Assembly: GCA_963803015.1 (NCBI GenBank)
Contig: CAWDKV010000004.1
Span: 744,001 to 808,000, forward strand
Source: Berkiella sp963803015
Lineage (GTDB): Bacteria > Pseudomonadota > Gammaproteobacteria > Berkiellales > Berkiellaceae
Direction: 5' to 3'
Length of the DNA: 64,000 nt
Position numbers and translations under genes: made by a program. Of the stretch, positions 1 to 13,936 are shown one piece after another. Within the stretch, counting starts at the first letter, position 1. Every line of letters starts with the position of its first letter. The notes beneath the pieces are model-generated. The model was not told where the DNA came from and made no database searches. It worked only from the letters and a program-made list of their open reading frames with translations.

Positions 1-1236
1 AAATAGACTAATGGCTGAATCGATATCTATTCGTTTGTTTCTATCCGGTTCCAGAAGTCCTGATAGTAAACTATCTTCTTTTATCAAACGAAGATCTTCT
101 GCATTATTTTTAGGATAATGACTAAATTGTAAATAAAACCTGGCTATACCGAGCGCCCACATATCATTGGCTTTATGTGGCGCGCTATATTCCTTTTTAT
201 CACCAGAACAATGGGATTGTAACTGATAGCCCAATGTTAATTGCGCACCTTTTTTTGCATCATTAAAATATTTATGCCAATTGGATGTTTCTTGCGAGTG
301 ATAATAAGAAATTTCTGGAGACTGAAAAGTGAGCGTAGCCAAAGCAATGCTTAATGGGTCGTTATGCTGGTCAGCAAGTCCCAAATCAGTCAATTTGATC
401 CTAATTTCGCCCTCTTTATTTTCAAATACGATGATATTTTCAAATTTAAGATCTTGATAAACACTATTGTCATCATGAAATTCTTTTATAATGAGAAAAA
501 GTAGATATTCTATCTTTCTTTTTTGAACTTCAGATAATAACTTATATCTCCCTGATTGAATAAATTTGTCTAAGGGTTGGCCTTTCTTAGCATAAATGCT
601 TACCTTAGGTTGTGTCGCTTTATTATGAGAATAAAAAAGCGCTCCTATGAGTTGTTGCACTATCAGTTGCGGGGAATATCTTTGCGATAAGGCAACTTCT
701 TCTGCAGACTCTTGTAATTCATCAACAAGCGCTGACGGCTTTAAGCGTCTAACCAAGTTAAAATATTCCTCTATTATGTCGCTGCGCCACGCTGGTTTCC
801 CACATTTAGCGATACCACAAATTTGCACTAAAGATTCATCTTTGCTGTTATCTTTTAATTTTCTTTTTGTTTCTAACATTAGTAAAAACTCTCCTTCAGG
901 AGAGCGTAAGACATTCAGTGTTCTTGGCAATTTTGTCTGATGTTTATCTAAGCGATATGCCCCACCATTGGCCAAGACTGCCATTTTGCCAATTTGTTCT
1001 TTGCGGCGCTTATTCAGAAAAAAATCTAAAATTTTATTGAAATCTTCTTGCGATAAGCGTTTCTCTAAAGCAGGATCCATCGGATCATTTTGCACTTTTT
1101 TGAGACGATTAAAAAAATCAATTAAGGGTTTATTGAAATATTGCGGAAATAAAGTGGCTAACCGATTAGAAAGGGCGTGTGTTACCTTTTGATAAAGAGA
1201 ATATAGGCTGTTGAATCCCATCATAGTAAGTGTCAT
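1..1236 (-). CDS. Eukaryotic-like Ser/Thr protein kinase-like protein (3' end beyond window)
   Basis: The reverse strand is open from an ATG at 1236 to base 1 (412 codons, no stop), so the gene runs off the left edge. The C-terminal half shows kinase landmarks in order: a catalytic loop VYQDLKFENI with Asp near residue 262, TDLGLAD in place of DFG near 284, a SPE in place of APE, DMWALG (subdomain IX) and a late LLEPDRNKR (subdomain XI). The HRD histidine is replaced by Gln (YQD). I cannot place the N-lobe lysine with confidence. Known: such kinases in Legionellales are often translocated effectors. Inferred: this one may act on host targets. ATGs at 1224 and 1221 are alternative starts; an AAGGG lies just before 1236. 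Its 5' side faces the umuD-like gene. Confidence 0.7.
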   Translation of the reverse strand, partial: MTLTMMGFNSLYSLYQKVTHALSNRLATLFPQYFNKPLIDFFNRLKKVQNDPMDPALEKRLSQEDFNKILDFFLNKRRKEQIGKMAVLANGGAYRLDKHQTKLPRTLNVLRSPEGEFLLMLETKRKLKDNSKDESLVQICGIAKCGKPAWRSDIIEEYFNLVRRLKPSALVDELQESAEEVALSQRYSPQLIVQQLIGALFYSHNKATQPKVSIYAKKGQPLDKFIQSGRYKLLSEVQKRKIEYLLFLIIKEFHDDNSVYQDLKFENIIVFENKEGEIRIKLTDLGLADQHNDPLSIALATLTFQSPEISYYHSQETSNWHKYFNDAKKGAQLTLGYQLQSHCSGDKKEYSAPHKANDMWALGIARFYLQFSHYPKNNAEDLRLIKEDSLLSGLLEPDRNKRIDIDSAISLF

Positions 1237-1291
1237 CCCTTAAGAGTTAACCAGATTTCTTTTATCAGCTTTCCTGAGAATTAAGTTGTGC

Positions 1292-1319
1292 TTGCAATCT
1301 ATTGAAGACCTGCTATAAT
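1292..1319 (+). promoter_or_regulatory. Sigma70-type promoter for the umuD-like gene
   Basis: TTGCAA (1292-1297) and a perfect TATAAT (1314-1319) are separated by 16 bases, 36 bases before the ATG at 1355. I saw no clear CTGT-N8-ACAG LexA operator around it, so SOS control is not supported by the sequence alone. Confidence 0.55.
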
Positions 1320-1354
1320 TTTTGATTATTGTACTTAATTCAAGTGGTTAACTA

Positions 1355-1957
1355 ATGAAAACCAAAAAGAATATGCCCCTCTCCCGCGGCGGTAAGCGTG
1401 AAGGCGCTGGGCGCCCACAAGGCACAGGGAAATATGGAGAGCCTACCAAAGCGGTACGCGTTCCACGTAGTTTAGTTACTCCCTTACAACAATTTTTAGG
1501 GAAGCACTATACACCACATTCCCCGGAGATAACGCTACAGGCATTAAAAGCCAAATTATTCAAAAGTAAAAGTTTACCTCTTTTTGAAGATAAAGTCGCA
1601 GCGGGTTTTCCTTCTCCAGCTGAAGATAAAATTGAAAAGCATTTAGATCTAAATGAATACGTCACTCAAAACCCGACCACGACGTTTTATGTGCGTGTTG
1701 AAGGCAATTCTATGCTGGGAGCGGGCATCCATCCTAATGATCTCTTGGTGGTCGATCTGTCTCTTGAAGCCAAAAATAACCAAATCATCATTGCTTATCT
1801 GAATGGAGAGTTTACAGTCAAACGGCTTAAAATTGAGAAAAGTAAAAAAATGTGGCTCATCCCTGAGAACGAAGCCTTTTCTCCTGTTGCTATTACAGAA
1901 GAAATGGACTTTCGTATTTGGGGAGTGGTGACTAATGTCATCCATACTGTTTTATAG
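1355..1957 (+). CDS. UmuD/LexA-like S24 autoprotease with N-terminal AT-hook-like extension
   Basis: Residues 80-200 read as UmuD: cleavage site Ala83-Gly84 (VAAGFPSP), catalytic Ser119 in EGNSML and Lys156 in TVKRL. The cleavage-to-Ser (35) and Ser-to-Lys (37) spacings match those of E. coli UmuD. In the family, RecA filament-stimulated self-cleavage turns UmuD into the subunit of polymerase V. Unlike the 139-residue UmuD there is an extra N-terminal part of about 75 residues with a basic RGGKREGAGRPQGTGK stretch resembling an AT-hook. A DNA-binding role for it is inference. No umuC follows: the next gene is on the opposite strand. It is therefore an orphan UmuD or a small LexA-like regulator. 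The SD (AGTGG) is weak. Confidence 0.8.
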   Translation: MKTKKNMPLSRGGKREGAGRPQGTGKYGEPTKAVRVPRSLVTPLQQFLGKHYTPHSPEITLQALKAKLFKSKSLPLFEDKVAAGFPSPAEDKIEKHLDLNEYVTQNPTTTFYVRVEGNSMLGAGIHPNDLLVVDLSLEAKNNQIIIAYLNGEFTVKRLKIEKSKKMWLIPENEAFSPVAITEEMDFRIWGVVTNVIHTVL

Positions 1958-1976
1958 ATACTTTGAGCATTTACCA

Positions 1977-2013
1977 ATCAGGCTCGGTGAAGCAAAGCTT
2001 CGCCGAGCCTGAT
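1977..2013. terminator. 17-bp hairpin between convergent genes
   Basis: An inverted repeat of 17 pairs (one G-T) encloses a 3-base AAA loop, centred at 1995, between the ends of the umuD-like gene and the deacetylase gene. There is no good T-run on either side, so it is either a bidirectional transcription barrier or a repeat element. A related sequence (CGAAGCAAAACTTCGCCG) occurs near 28585. Confidence 0.5.
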
Positions 2014-2029
2014 AATTCATCTGTAAAGA

Positions 2030-2713
2030 CTATAATTTGAGTAATTCAGACATCGGGGCAAAACGATAACCCTTCTTCTGTATGTTCTCAATTAACATCT
2101 CAGTGGCTTCAACAGTATGTTGGCGTGATTTACCACCATCATGTAAGGTAATAATTAAACCCGGTTTTAATTGCACCATGACATTATCATAGATTTGCTG
2201 AGATGAAATTTTTGTCCAATCTTGTGCTAAAAATTCAAACAAAACCATTCTTTTATTTAACTCTTTCAATGCTTCTTTTAAATTAGGAGAAGTAACCCCA
2301 TAAGGAGCGCGGAAAGTAATTTCACCTTGGTAACCTAAATTTCTTAAAACCGTATCAACCGATTGAATTTCTTGCACCATATTTTGTACAGTTTGCTTTT
2401 TCATGGGATGATGGTACATGGTGTGATTTCCCAAATCGTGCCCTTCCGCCATGATTTTTTTAATTAAGTTAGGATATTCTTTCGCGTTTTGACCTATGAC
2501 GTAAAAAGTCGCTTTCACATTATGCTTGCGTAAAACACTTAAAATTTCTTCGGTATAAGGAACACTTGGACCATCATCAAAGCTTAAAGCCACCACTTTC
2601 TCGCTCGTTTTTACGTGACGAATGGCCTCGCCATTGGCAGTAGGGGTAGCCGCTATTAAAGTCTCTGTGATGAACAACAGGATGAAGCTAAAAACAAGGC
2701 TCAATTTATACAT
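2030..2713 (-). CDS. Polysaccharide deacetylase (NodB/CE4 family), exported
   Basis: The NodB homology domain is complete: SFDDGP (catalytic base and metal Asp pair), NHTMYHHP (two metal His), FRAPYG, a QDW motif and ITLHDGG with the catalytic His. CE4 enzymes remove N- or O-acetyl groups from peptidoglycan, chitin-like or exopolysaccharide chains. A hydrophobic N-terminus after MYKLS (about 20 residues ending at ETLIAA) is a signal peptide or anchor, so the protein should act in the periplasm or outside. I chose the ATG at 2713 because it begins the signal peptide; an upstream in-frame GTG at 2761 would add 16 polar residues ahead of it. Mature size is typical for a single-domain CE4 enzyme. 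Substrate is unknown. Confidence 0.85.
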   Translation of the reverse strand: MYKLSLVFSFILLFITETLIAATPTANGEAIRHVKTSEKVVALSFDDGPSVPYTEEILSVLRKHNVKATFYVIGQNAKEYPNLIKKIMAEGHDLGNHTMYHHPMKKQTVQNMVQEIQSVDTVLRNLGYQGEITFRAPYGVTSPNLKEALKELNKRMVLFEFLAQDWTKISSQQIYDNVMVQLKPGLIITLHDGGKSRQHTVEATEMLIENIQKKGYRFAPMSELLKL

Positions 2714-2867
2714 GCTATTTCTCGCTGAAAAAAATTCTCTTCTAAGAGTAAGGTGTAGCACTAGTTAGTTAAATTTGTCAAAAATACGCAAGTTTGTAGA
2801 AAGGCTTTACCGCCTTGAACTGAATGATTATTCTAATAACACTTCCATTGCCCTAAGGAAATTCACT

Positions 2868-3524
2868 ATGATTAAGTTATCAGATTTAAAGGCCATTTTT
2901 TTTGATCTAGACAATGTCCTTGTCTTTAGCGAAATGTTGCATTTCAAAGCTTGGCAAGCAACCGTACCCCAATTTGGGATTTCTCCTGATGATCTACAAT
3001 ACCAAGTCATGGCAGGGCGCTCAGATGGCTTTCAAGCCAAAGAAATTGTTAAAAAATATGATCTCACCATCAGTCCAAATGATTTAGGCAAAATTAAAAC
3101 AACTCATTTTTTACAGCTAGCAACTCAAGAAGGCTTTCTTTCTCCCCCTGGCAGAGAATCTTTCCTCAAAAAATCTGCCCAAAATTATACTGTTGGTTTA
3201 GTTTCATCTTCTTTTAACCAGGTTATCAACCATGTTATCAAAAATGAGAAAATTGCGTCATTCTTTGATTTTACCATTGGCTATGAAGACTGCCCGGTTC
3301 ATAAGCCTGATCCTTTCCCCTATTTAGCGGCATTGAAAAAAGCAAATGTAGAGCCTGGGCAAGCACTGGTAATTGAAGATTCCTTTTCTGGCGTTACAGC
3401 TGCATTAAAAGCCAATATTCCCGTTGTCGGCATTTTACAAGATCAAACAGCTGATCAACTGATACAAGGTGTCCCCTATTTCCAAAGCTTTACTGAAATA
3501 GATGCCTGGTTAGCACAGCGATGA
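2868..3524 (+). CDS. HAD-superfamily phosphatase, beta-phosphoglucomutase-like (subfamily IA)
   Basis: FFDLDNVL at residues 11-18 is HAD motif I (nucleophile Asp13, acid/base Asp15). VSSSFN is motif II, HKPDPFPYL carries the motif III lysine, and VIEDSFSGV is motif IV. A cap domain lies between motifs I and II, as in the beta-PGM/phosphatase subfamily. Substrate cannot be told: a sugar phosphate or similar small phosphoester is likely. The ATG at 2868 has AAGGAA seven bases upstream, so the longer reading from 2775 is not used. The stop overlaps the start of pncC (ATGA), which indicates translational coupling in a three-gene operon. Confidence 0.85.
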   Translation: MIKLSDLKAIFFDLDNVLVFSEMLHFKAWQATVPQFGISPDDLQYQVMAGRSDGFQAKEIVKKYDLTISPNDLGKIKTTHFLQLATQEGFLSPPGRESFLKKSAQNYTVGLVSSSFNQVINHVIKNEKIASFFDFTIGYEDCPVHKPDPFPYLAALKKANVEPGQALVIEDSFSGVTAALKANIPVVGILQDQTADQLIQGVPYFQSFTEIDAWLAQR

Positions 3525-4009
3525 AAAAAGAGTCTTTGCTGCATTTGGCTGAAACTGTGGGTGCAAAATTAAAAGAGCGCTCATTTTATTTAGCGGCAGC
3601 CGAATCGTGCACAGGCGGAGGAATAAGTTATTGGCTGACCGCTATACCTGGCAGTTCTAACTGGTTTGATCGGGGCTTTATTACTTATTCAAATAATGCA
3701 AAAGAACAAATGCTTGGCGTCAATCCCCAGACCTTGCAACAACATGGCGCAGTAAGCCAAGCAGTAGCGATAGAGATGGCGCAAGGTGCGCTTAAAAATA
3801 GCCAAGCACAAATCAGTCTTGCCACCACGGGCATTGCGGGGCCAACTGGTGGCACCCCGAAAAATCCTGTAGGGACTGTTTGGATTGCTTGGGCAAGCAT
3901 ATATTTTCCTGCAATCAGTGAAAAGCATGTTTTCACTGGCACAAGAGAGGATGTGCGTGAAAAATCTATCGCCATCGCTTTGGAAAAATTATTAACTGTT
4001 TTAGTATGA
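3521..4009 (+). CDS. pncC: Nicotinamide-nucleotide amidohydrolase (CinA C-terminal domain)
   Basis: This is a stand-alone CinA C-terminal domain of 162 residues. AAESCTGGG near the N-terminus and TGIAGPTGGTPKNPVGTVW near residue 105 are the family signatures. PncC deamidates nicotinamide mononucleotide to nicotinate mononucleotide in the pyridine nucleotide salvage cycle, in the cytoplasm. The length equals that of E. coli PncC and the molybdopterin-like half of long CinA proteins is absent. It starts inside the stop of the HAD gene and its own stop overlaps the next start (ATGA), so the three genes should be translated as one unit. In many gammaproteobacteria it sits next to recA; that gene is not here. 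Confidence 0.9.
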   Translation: MKKESLLHLAETVGAKLKERSFYLAAAESCTGGGISYWLTAIPGSSNWFDRGFITYSNNAKEQMLGVNPQTLQQHGAVSQAVAIEMAQGALKNSQAQISLATTGIAGPTGGTPKNPVGTVWIAWASIYFPAISEKHVFTGTREDVREKSIAIALEKLLTVLV

Positions 4010-4848
4010 AAAAAACCAATATTCTGGAAGTCAAAGAGTGGGCAAAGGCCTTAGGAGAAGGCGCAAAAGCTGGTAATCTCTCTTGTCCCTCTTTTTTAAA
4101 GCCTTACCATTTGGTGATGCTTGCCTTAATGCTGAAGCAAAATAGCGCGCAATGGCTAGAATTATCTGAGGAAATCGAAACTTATGCGCTACGCATGGGC
4201 TTATGGCAGGCAGCCGATATTATTCCTCCTTATGAAATGATTGCATACCCTACGCAAAATAAATTTTTGCCTGTAGCTGCTTTAACTGATCCCTCAGCTA
4301 TTACCTTTGTCGCAAAAAATTTAACCTCTCTTATTTATCAACAACAAAAGCAACATCCCACCACGCAAGAAAGCATGGCAATTATGTTAAGAGAATTGAT
4401 TGAAAATACATATAAACATGCAAATGTACAACAATCTTTGCATGGTTTAGTGTGTGCACAATCCTGGCCTCGGGGTAATCTCGCGCAAATCGTATTTGCT
4501 GATTCTGGTATCGGGATCCGCGCCTCATTAGGTGAAAATCCGATTTTACATCAAGACTTATCGAGGATGAATGCTTGTCAATTAGCTTGCCATTTAGGAG
4601 TTACCAGTAAACCGCTTGCCCATACAGGTTATGGTTTAGCTTTAACACGAGCCTTAATGAAACAAAGCCAAGGCACCATGATTGTGCTTTCACTTAATGA
4701 AGGGTATTTTTCTAATACCAAACAAGATATCTCCTTTGAGGCGCCTTTGTGGCAAGGCGCCGTCATTATCTTAGAGTGGCCTCTAGATCATCCTTTAGAC
4801 GTAGGCCCTATCTATGCAAGTTGGCCTATTCCAGAAGAATTCGAATAA
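4006..4848 (+). CDS. GHKL/HATPase-fold ATP-binding protein without phosphoacceptor His
   Basis: LRELIENTYKHA near residue 128 is the N-box of the histidine-kinase/anti-sigma ATPase fold, ADSGIGI near 164 is the G1 box, and HTGYGLALTRAL near 205 is the G2 box. No dimerisation helix with an H-box and no membrane segment is visible, so this is not an ordinary sensor kinase. In the family such stand-alone modules act as anti-sigma or partner-switch kinases or regulatory ATPases; which applies here is unknown. The N-terminal 90 residues are not recognised. It is the last gene of the coupled HAD-pncC unit (4-base overlap). Confidence 0.65.
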   Translation: MKKTNILEVKEWAKALGEGAKAGNLSCPSFLKPYHLVMLALMLKQNSAQWLELSEEIETYALRMGLWQAADIIPPYEMIAYPTQNKFLPVAALTDPSAITFVAKNLTSLIYQQQKQHPTTQESMAIMLRELIENTYKHANVQQSLHGLVCAQSWPRGNLAQIVFADSGIGIRASLGENPILHQDLSRMNACQLACHLGVTSKPLAHTGYGLALTRALMKQSQGTMIVLSLNEGYFSNTKQDISFEAPLWQGAVIILEWPLDHPLDVGPIYASWPIPEEFE

Positions 4849-4857
4849 AGAGTCTTA

Positions 4858-4921
4858 TACCCTAGCGTACGCTGCTGGCCCTCAGGAGCTTGGCGCCTAG
4901 CCGAAAATCATCTGCTTTGGA
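4858..4921. repeat. Partial copy of intergenic palindromic repeat family
   Basis: It contains TTGGCGCCTAGCCGAAAA and nearby GCGTACGCT and CCCTCAGGAGCTT, matching the right half of the copy at 21855-21984 and, in reverse complement, the copies at 26115-26239 and 63533-63642. The left arm is missing. It fills the gap between two convergent genes. Confidence 0.55.
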
Positions 4922-4922
4922 T

Positions 4923-6332
4923 CTATGGTTTATATCTTTTATCCGCAGTTGGAGATATGCCAGTCCCTACCCTTTCTTCTAATCTAGCTGCTGAATTGTT
5001 CGCTCCAGCAGAAAATTGTAGTGTTGGACTAGAGGTTCCTAGATGAACAAAATCATCTCCGCTCTCTGACGTGCTAGCACTACTCTCCCGATGCTCAGAT
5101 TTTCCATAATATTCTTCATAAGCTAATGTCCCGATAATAAGCGCAGAGAAAAGAACGGTAGACAAAGCAGCGAAAACCCAAGGCGTTGATGAGGCAGTTA
5201 AGAATTGGGCCGCTGCAAGACCAAGCATAGGGGCAAAATAGGGCCAAATGAAAAAGTGAGCAAAGGGAATGAGCATTAAAGAAAGCAGCATAATATTGCG
5301 AAGTATTTTGAGATGAGATATATCATCTTTTTTAGCAAGAGGATTATTTTTAGAGACATTTTGCGGCGCCTGGGGTGGGCTTTTTTTAGCTGCTTTGGCT
5401 TGCTCCAATTTTTCTGCTCTTATGTTCTTTAACTTTGCGGCAAGGCCTACAGGCTCGCCACGCCTTAAGGCGATATATTGCGGATCCTTATCAAAGGATA
5501 ACATGTTAAGTTCATTCAGCAGTAACATATTGAGTAATTGCTGCTCAGAGGAATTAGTACACTCTTCAGCAAAATACGTATTTATCTCTTTAACGTTTTG
5601 CAAAAGATGGCAGATCTCTAATAAATGACAGTAATGACTAATCCGAATATTCCATAAATTTTTTTGATAGGCATCCGGATTTTGTTCTGTAATCAATTGT
5701 TTCAAAGAGGGAGGTAAATGCGCAGTTAAATCTACAGCTTTATAACATAATCCCTGATTATTTTTTTCGACGCCTTGCTGTGACAAGGTCTCAAACAACT
5801 TTTCTAAGTTTTGTTCAAAAAAATGATCTGCTAATTCAACACAAATAGGACCACAAGAAACCAAGCTCGGTTGCGGATCATGCTGGATGGGTGTTTCACA
5901 GAGATAAATTTCTAAAGCAAGCTCTGTATGCGCTTTTTTTAACGCCCTGTAAAAATCCTGATGTCGCGTTTCACCTATGGGGTTAATTATTAACAGTTTA
6001 TCAGCGTAAAAAATACCAAATATAAAATGATTTTGCCCTGCCCCAGGCTCTTTTGAGATAAAGATCCCTGCCTTATTTAAGTCATTCCTCAGAACATGAA
6101 AATTACCAAGTTGTAAATAAAAAGCGTCTACATTACTATCTGTGGTAAAGACCACCCGTAAAGGACTATTGGTATTTCGAGGTTCACAGTGCATTAACCA
6201 TTCAATGGCGTGCTGAGTATACCATTCACCGAATAGTCTTAAATCATGTCCATTTTTCTCTGTGCCCGTAAAATGCTGCAACGCTTTCACTGCTTGAAAC
6301 TCTTTTGGACCAGGGAAATTAAAATCTTTCAT
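4923..6332 (-). CDS. Candidate CE-clan (Ulp1/YopJ-like) cysteine protease with two C-terminal TM helices
   Basis: I do not recognise the whole protein, but residues 100-170 fit the CE-clan catalytic core. His102 (NHFIFGIF) starts a beta-strand, followed by LLIINPIG with Asn117 at the acidic-residue position, then Gln154 (PQPSLVSCG) and Cys160. The Gln-to-Cys distance of six equals that of Ulp1, and order and spacing match. In the family this core cleaves ubiquitin, SUMO or NEDD8 conjugates, or acetylates host kinases; many intracellular bacteria secrete such effectors. Two hydrophobic helices lie near residues 345-365 and 380-405, followed by a Ser-rich tail, so a membrane-anchored location is possible. 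The ATG at 6332 has GAGAGGA upstream; an upstream TTG (6347) is less likely. Confidence 0.5.
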   Translation of the reverse strand: MKDFNFPGPKEFQAVKALQHFTGTEKNGHDLRLFGEWYTQHAIEWLMHCEPRNTNSPLRVVFTTDSNVDAFYLQLGNFHVLRNDLNKAGIFISKEPGAGQNHFIFGIFYADKLLIINPIGETRHQDFYRALKKAHTELALEIYLCETPIQHDPQPSLVSCGPICVELADHFFEQNLEKLFETLSQQGVEKNNQGLCYKAVDLTAHLPPSLKQLITEQNPDAYQKNLWNIRISHYCHLLEICHLLQNVKEINTYFAEECTNSSEQQLLNMLLLNELNMLSFDKDPQYIALRRGEPVGLAAKLKNIRAEKLEQAKAAKKSPPQAPQNVSKNNPLAKKDDISHLKILRNIMLLSLMLIPFAHFFIWPYFAPMLGLAAAQFLTASSTPWVFAALSTVLFSALIIGTLAYEEYYGKSEHRESSASTSESGDDFVHLGTSSPTLQFSAGANNSAARLEERVGTGISPTADKRYKP

Positions 6333-6377
6333 GGTTAATCCTCTCAATCTTATTATTCATTTGACAAGAACTGAAAA

Positions 6378-6406
6378 AGTATACAATTCTCAATATCGAT
6401 TGTCAC
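6378..6406 (-). promoter_or_regulatory. Sigma70-type promoter for the CE-clan protease candidate
   Basis: On the reverse strand GTGACA (6406-6401) and TATACT (6383-6378) are 17 bases apart, 45 bases before the ATG at 6332. Confidence 0.45.
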
Positions 6407-6642
6407 TTGATATACCTTAATATAAGGCTCCTTAAATCACTATAGAAAAAAACAGGATCTCCACGTACCTAACTTACACATGGCGTTAATTAAACAAAAA
6501 GGCAAAATCTGATCGCAATATTATCAGCCTTTATTTTCTCAGTGAATAAATAACAACTGGTTTATCACTTAGGTCAATTCAAAATATTCCTGAAATACGG
6601 GCAATATCGCTAAAAATTTAATTTTTAAGCTTTCTCTTTTTG

Positions 6643-6710
6643 GGGGTATTCAACTTTCTTTGCTACATTCAAATAGAAATGCTTTTTTATGATTTGATAG
6701 GTATATCCGT
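6643..6710 (+). repeat. Conserved upstream block, copy 1 (promoter/leader candidate)
   Basis: CTTTCTTTGCTACATTCAAA and the following AAATGCTTTTTTAT, then TTGATA and GTATATCC, recur at 9356-9423 upstream of the second poly-Asp gene. Flanking sequence differs more between the two, so this block is either a shared promoter/regulatory site or a recent duplication. Confidence 0.6.
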
Positions 6711-6800
6711 AAAATCCTGAAAAGGACTTGGACATATCTTCAAGTATTTAAAAACAGCGGATATTTTTACAACCAAATAATGCCATTTTTGGAGGTAAAA

Positions 6801-6863
6801 ATGAATGCAATAGTTGAAGTACTGGTAAAAACAACATTCTCAGAATGTAACAGGGAAAGGTGA
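6801..6863 (+). CDS. Possible 20-codon leader ORF upstream of the first poly-Asp gene
   Basis: ATG at 6801 has a perfect GGAGG six bases upstream (6791-6795) and reads 20 codons to a TGA at 6861 that overlaps the start region of the large gene. The second large gene also has a 20-codon ATG frame at the same place (9458-9520), but it lacks the GGAGG and the peptides are unrelated. It may couple translation of the large gene or be fortuitous. Confidence 0.3.
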   Translation: MNAIVEVLVKTTFSECNRER

Positions 6864-6868
6864 TACCT

Positions 6869-9208
<2,340 letters not shown>

Positions 9209-9213
9209 AAATA

Positions 9214-9237
9214 GGGGGCGAAAGCCCCCTTTTTTTT
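9214..9237 (+). terminator. Rho-independent terminator of poly-Asp gene 1
   Basis: GGGGGC-GAAA-GCCCCC followed by eight T, five bases after the stop codon. The same hairpin follows gene 2. Confidence 0.95.
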
Positions 9238-9506
9238 CTCTTTTATTTATTTATATCCACTCAAACAATAACTGTCTCTTTTACTAGTCTTTTTTAAACA
9301 CCCCTGATCATTTCTATAAATTTACAATTATTTTCTTTAATAGTTCTATTTTTTTAGGGGATATACAGCTTTCTTTGCTACATTCAAATAGAAATGCTTT
9401 TTTATACTTCGATAAGTATATCCAGATTATCCTGACAAGATAAAAATAAGACCGTTAATGCAGTACGAGAAGACCATATTTTTTAAATGTGCAACAGGGA
9501 AAGGTG
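9238..9506. other. Intergenic region before the second poly-Asp gene
   Basis: AT-rich, with the second copy of the conserved block at 9356-9423 and the AACAGGGAAAGGTGAT sequence directly before the start shared with gene 1. No other gene seen. Confidence 0.6.
9356..9423 (+). repeat. Conserved upstream block, copy 2
   Basis: It shares the core CTTTCTTTGCTACATTCAAA and the following AAATGCTTTTTTAT with 6643-6710, and ends with GATAAGTATATCC. It lies about 90 bases before the second poly-Asp gene, where copy 1 is about 160 bases before the first. Confidence 0.6.
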
Positions 9507-9512
9507 ATGCCA

Positions 9513-13031
<3,519 letters not shown>

Positions 13032-13036
13032 AAAAA

Positions 13037-13060
13037 GGGGGCGAAAGCCCCCTTTTTTTT
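13037..13060 (+). terminator. Rho-independent terminator of poly-Asp gene 2
   Basis: GGGGGC-GAAA-GCCCCC with eight T after and a run of A before it, so it may also stop transcription from the opposite strand gene. Confidence 0.95.
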
Positions 13061-13075
13061 AAACCTTATTTTAAA

Positions 13076-13936
13076 TTATTCAGGTTTAGGTTTCACTCCA
13101 GCATGAGATTTGGGTTCAGGTGCAAGAGTTTCATCTTTTATTTTGACAGCCTTTTCCTTTATTTTTGCATACTCACTCGGCCTTCCAACCGCGCTTGCCA
13201 GAGGGTTTGCTGAGCTTGGAGAAATCCCGTTGTTAAATTTACTCAATAGATCAAGCTTTCCTGCAGATTTATATTGTCTTCTTAATTGATCTTCAACATG
13301 GTTAAAATCTATCACCTCTCGATTCTTAACATAAACATCATTCTTAAGAATAAAATCAGATATAGCTAGCAAGGCAACCAATCGGTCATCACGAATAGTT
13401 GATTTGCTTTCTCCTCTTACTTTCTCTAATCTGCTCTCTAGTAATTTTTTAATTGCTGCATTTTTCTGAACAACTTGTTCATCTGGTGCGTCATGTAACG
13501 AAATAGCACCGGCACGCTGGCGAATAACTCCTGGTGTAACCCCTACTGCTGCTTCAGCTCTTCTCGAAGGTTCAGCAGGTGGAGTTGTGGCTGCCTTTTC
13601 ACGGGCTAATTCTTTTTGACGAAGCGTCTCATTTATATGGTCTCTTAGTGTCTCAAATCTCTTTTGTTGGGGTTCGTTTAAATCTTCCTGTCCTATCTCA
13701 TCCGCTGCTGATCCATCAACCCAAGTTTGAAAATAGGGATCTTTAATTTTTCGTAAATTTTCTTCTGATATACGATTTATTTCATTAAAAACATGATTTT
13801 CGCCGCTTTTCAAGACACCTTCTCCAAAAACAACATACCGTGCCATCACTTCCAGTATATCTCCAACATTTCTTCCAATTTCATTTATACGCACTGTCTC
13901 ATACTTTGTTTTCATTTTTCCTGGTACAAATGGCAT
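13076..13936 (-). CDS. Hypothetical helical protein
   Basis: 286 residues, no family recognised. The first 110 residues and residues 150-230 look alpha-helical and charged. An Ala/Pro/Glu linker separates them (around 115-140) and the C-terminus is Lys/Pro-rich (KSHAGVKPKPE). No signal peptide, membrane segment or catalytic motif is visible. ATG 13936 has a perfect AGGAGG nine bases upstream, so expression is likely. It converges on the second poly-Asp gene and shares its terminator region. A role with the poly-Asp proteins is possible but unsupported. Confidence 0.7.
   Translation of the reverse strand: MPFVPGKMKTKYETVRINEIGRNVGDILEVMARYVVFGEGVLKSGENHVFNEINRISEENLRKIKDPYFQTWVDGSAADEIGQEDLNEPQQKRFETLRDHINETLRQKELAREKAATTPPAEPSRRAEAAVGVTPGVIRQRAGAISLHDAPDEQVVQKNAAIKKLLESRLEKVRGESKSTIRDDRLVALLAISDFILKNDVYVKNREVIDFNHVEDQLRRQYKSAGKLDLLSKFNNGISPSSANPLASAVGRPSEYAKIKEKAVKIKDETLAPEPKSHAGVKPKPE

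Larger units (their letters stand above)
6407..6868. other. Long AT-rich intergenic leader before the first poly-Asp gene
   Basis: About 460 bases without a long gene. It holds the duplicated block at 6643-6710 and a short reading frame with a perfect SD at 6801. Otherwise I see only AT-rich sequence and no convincing single promoter. Confidence 0.5.

Noticed and set aside
647..1192. Two + strand open frames (97 and 74 codons) at the left end
   Set aside because: They lie antisense to the kinase-like gene, with no SD and no recognisable product.
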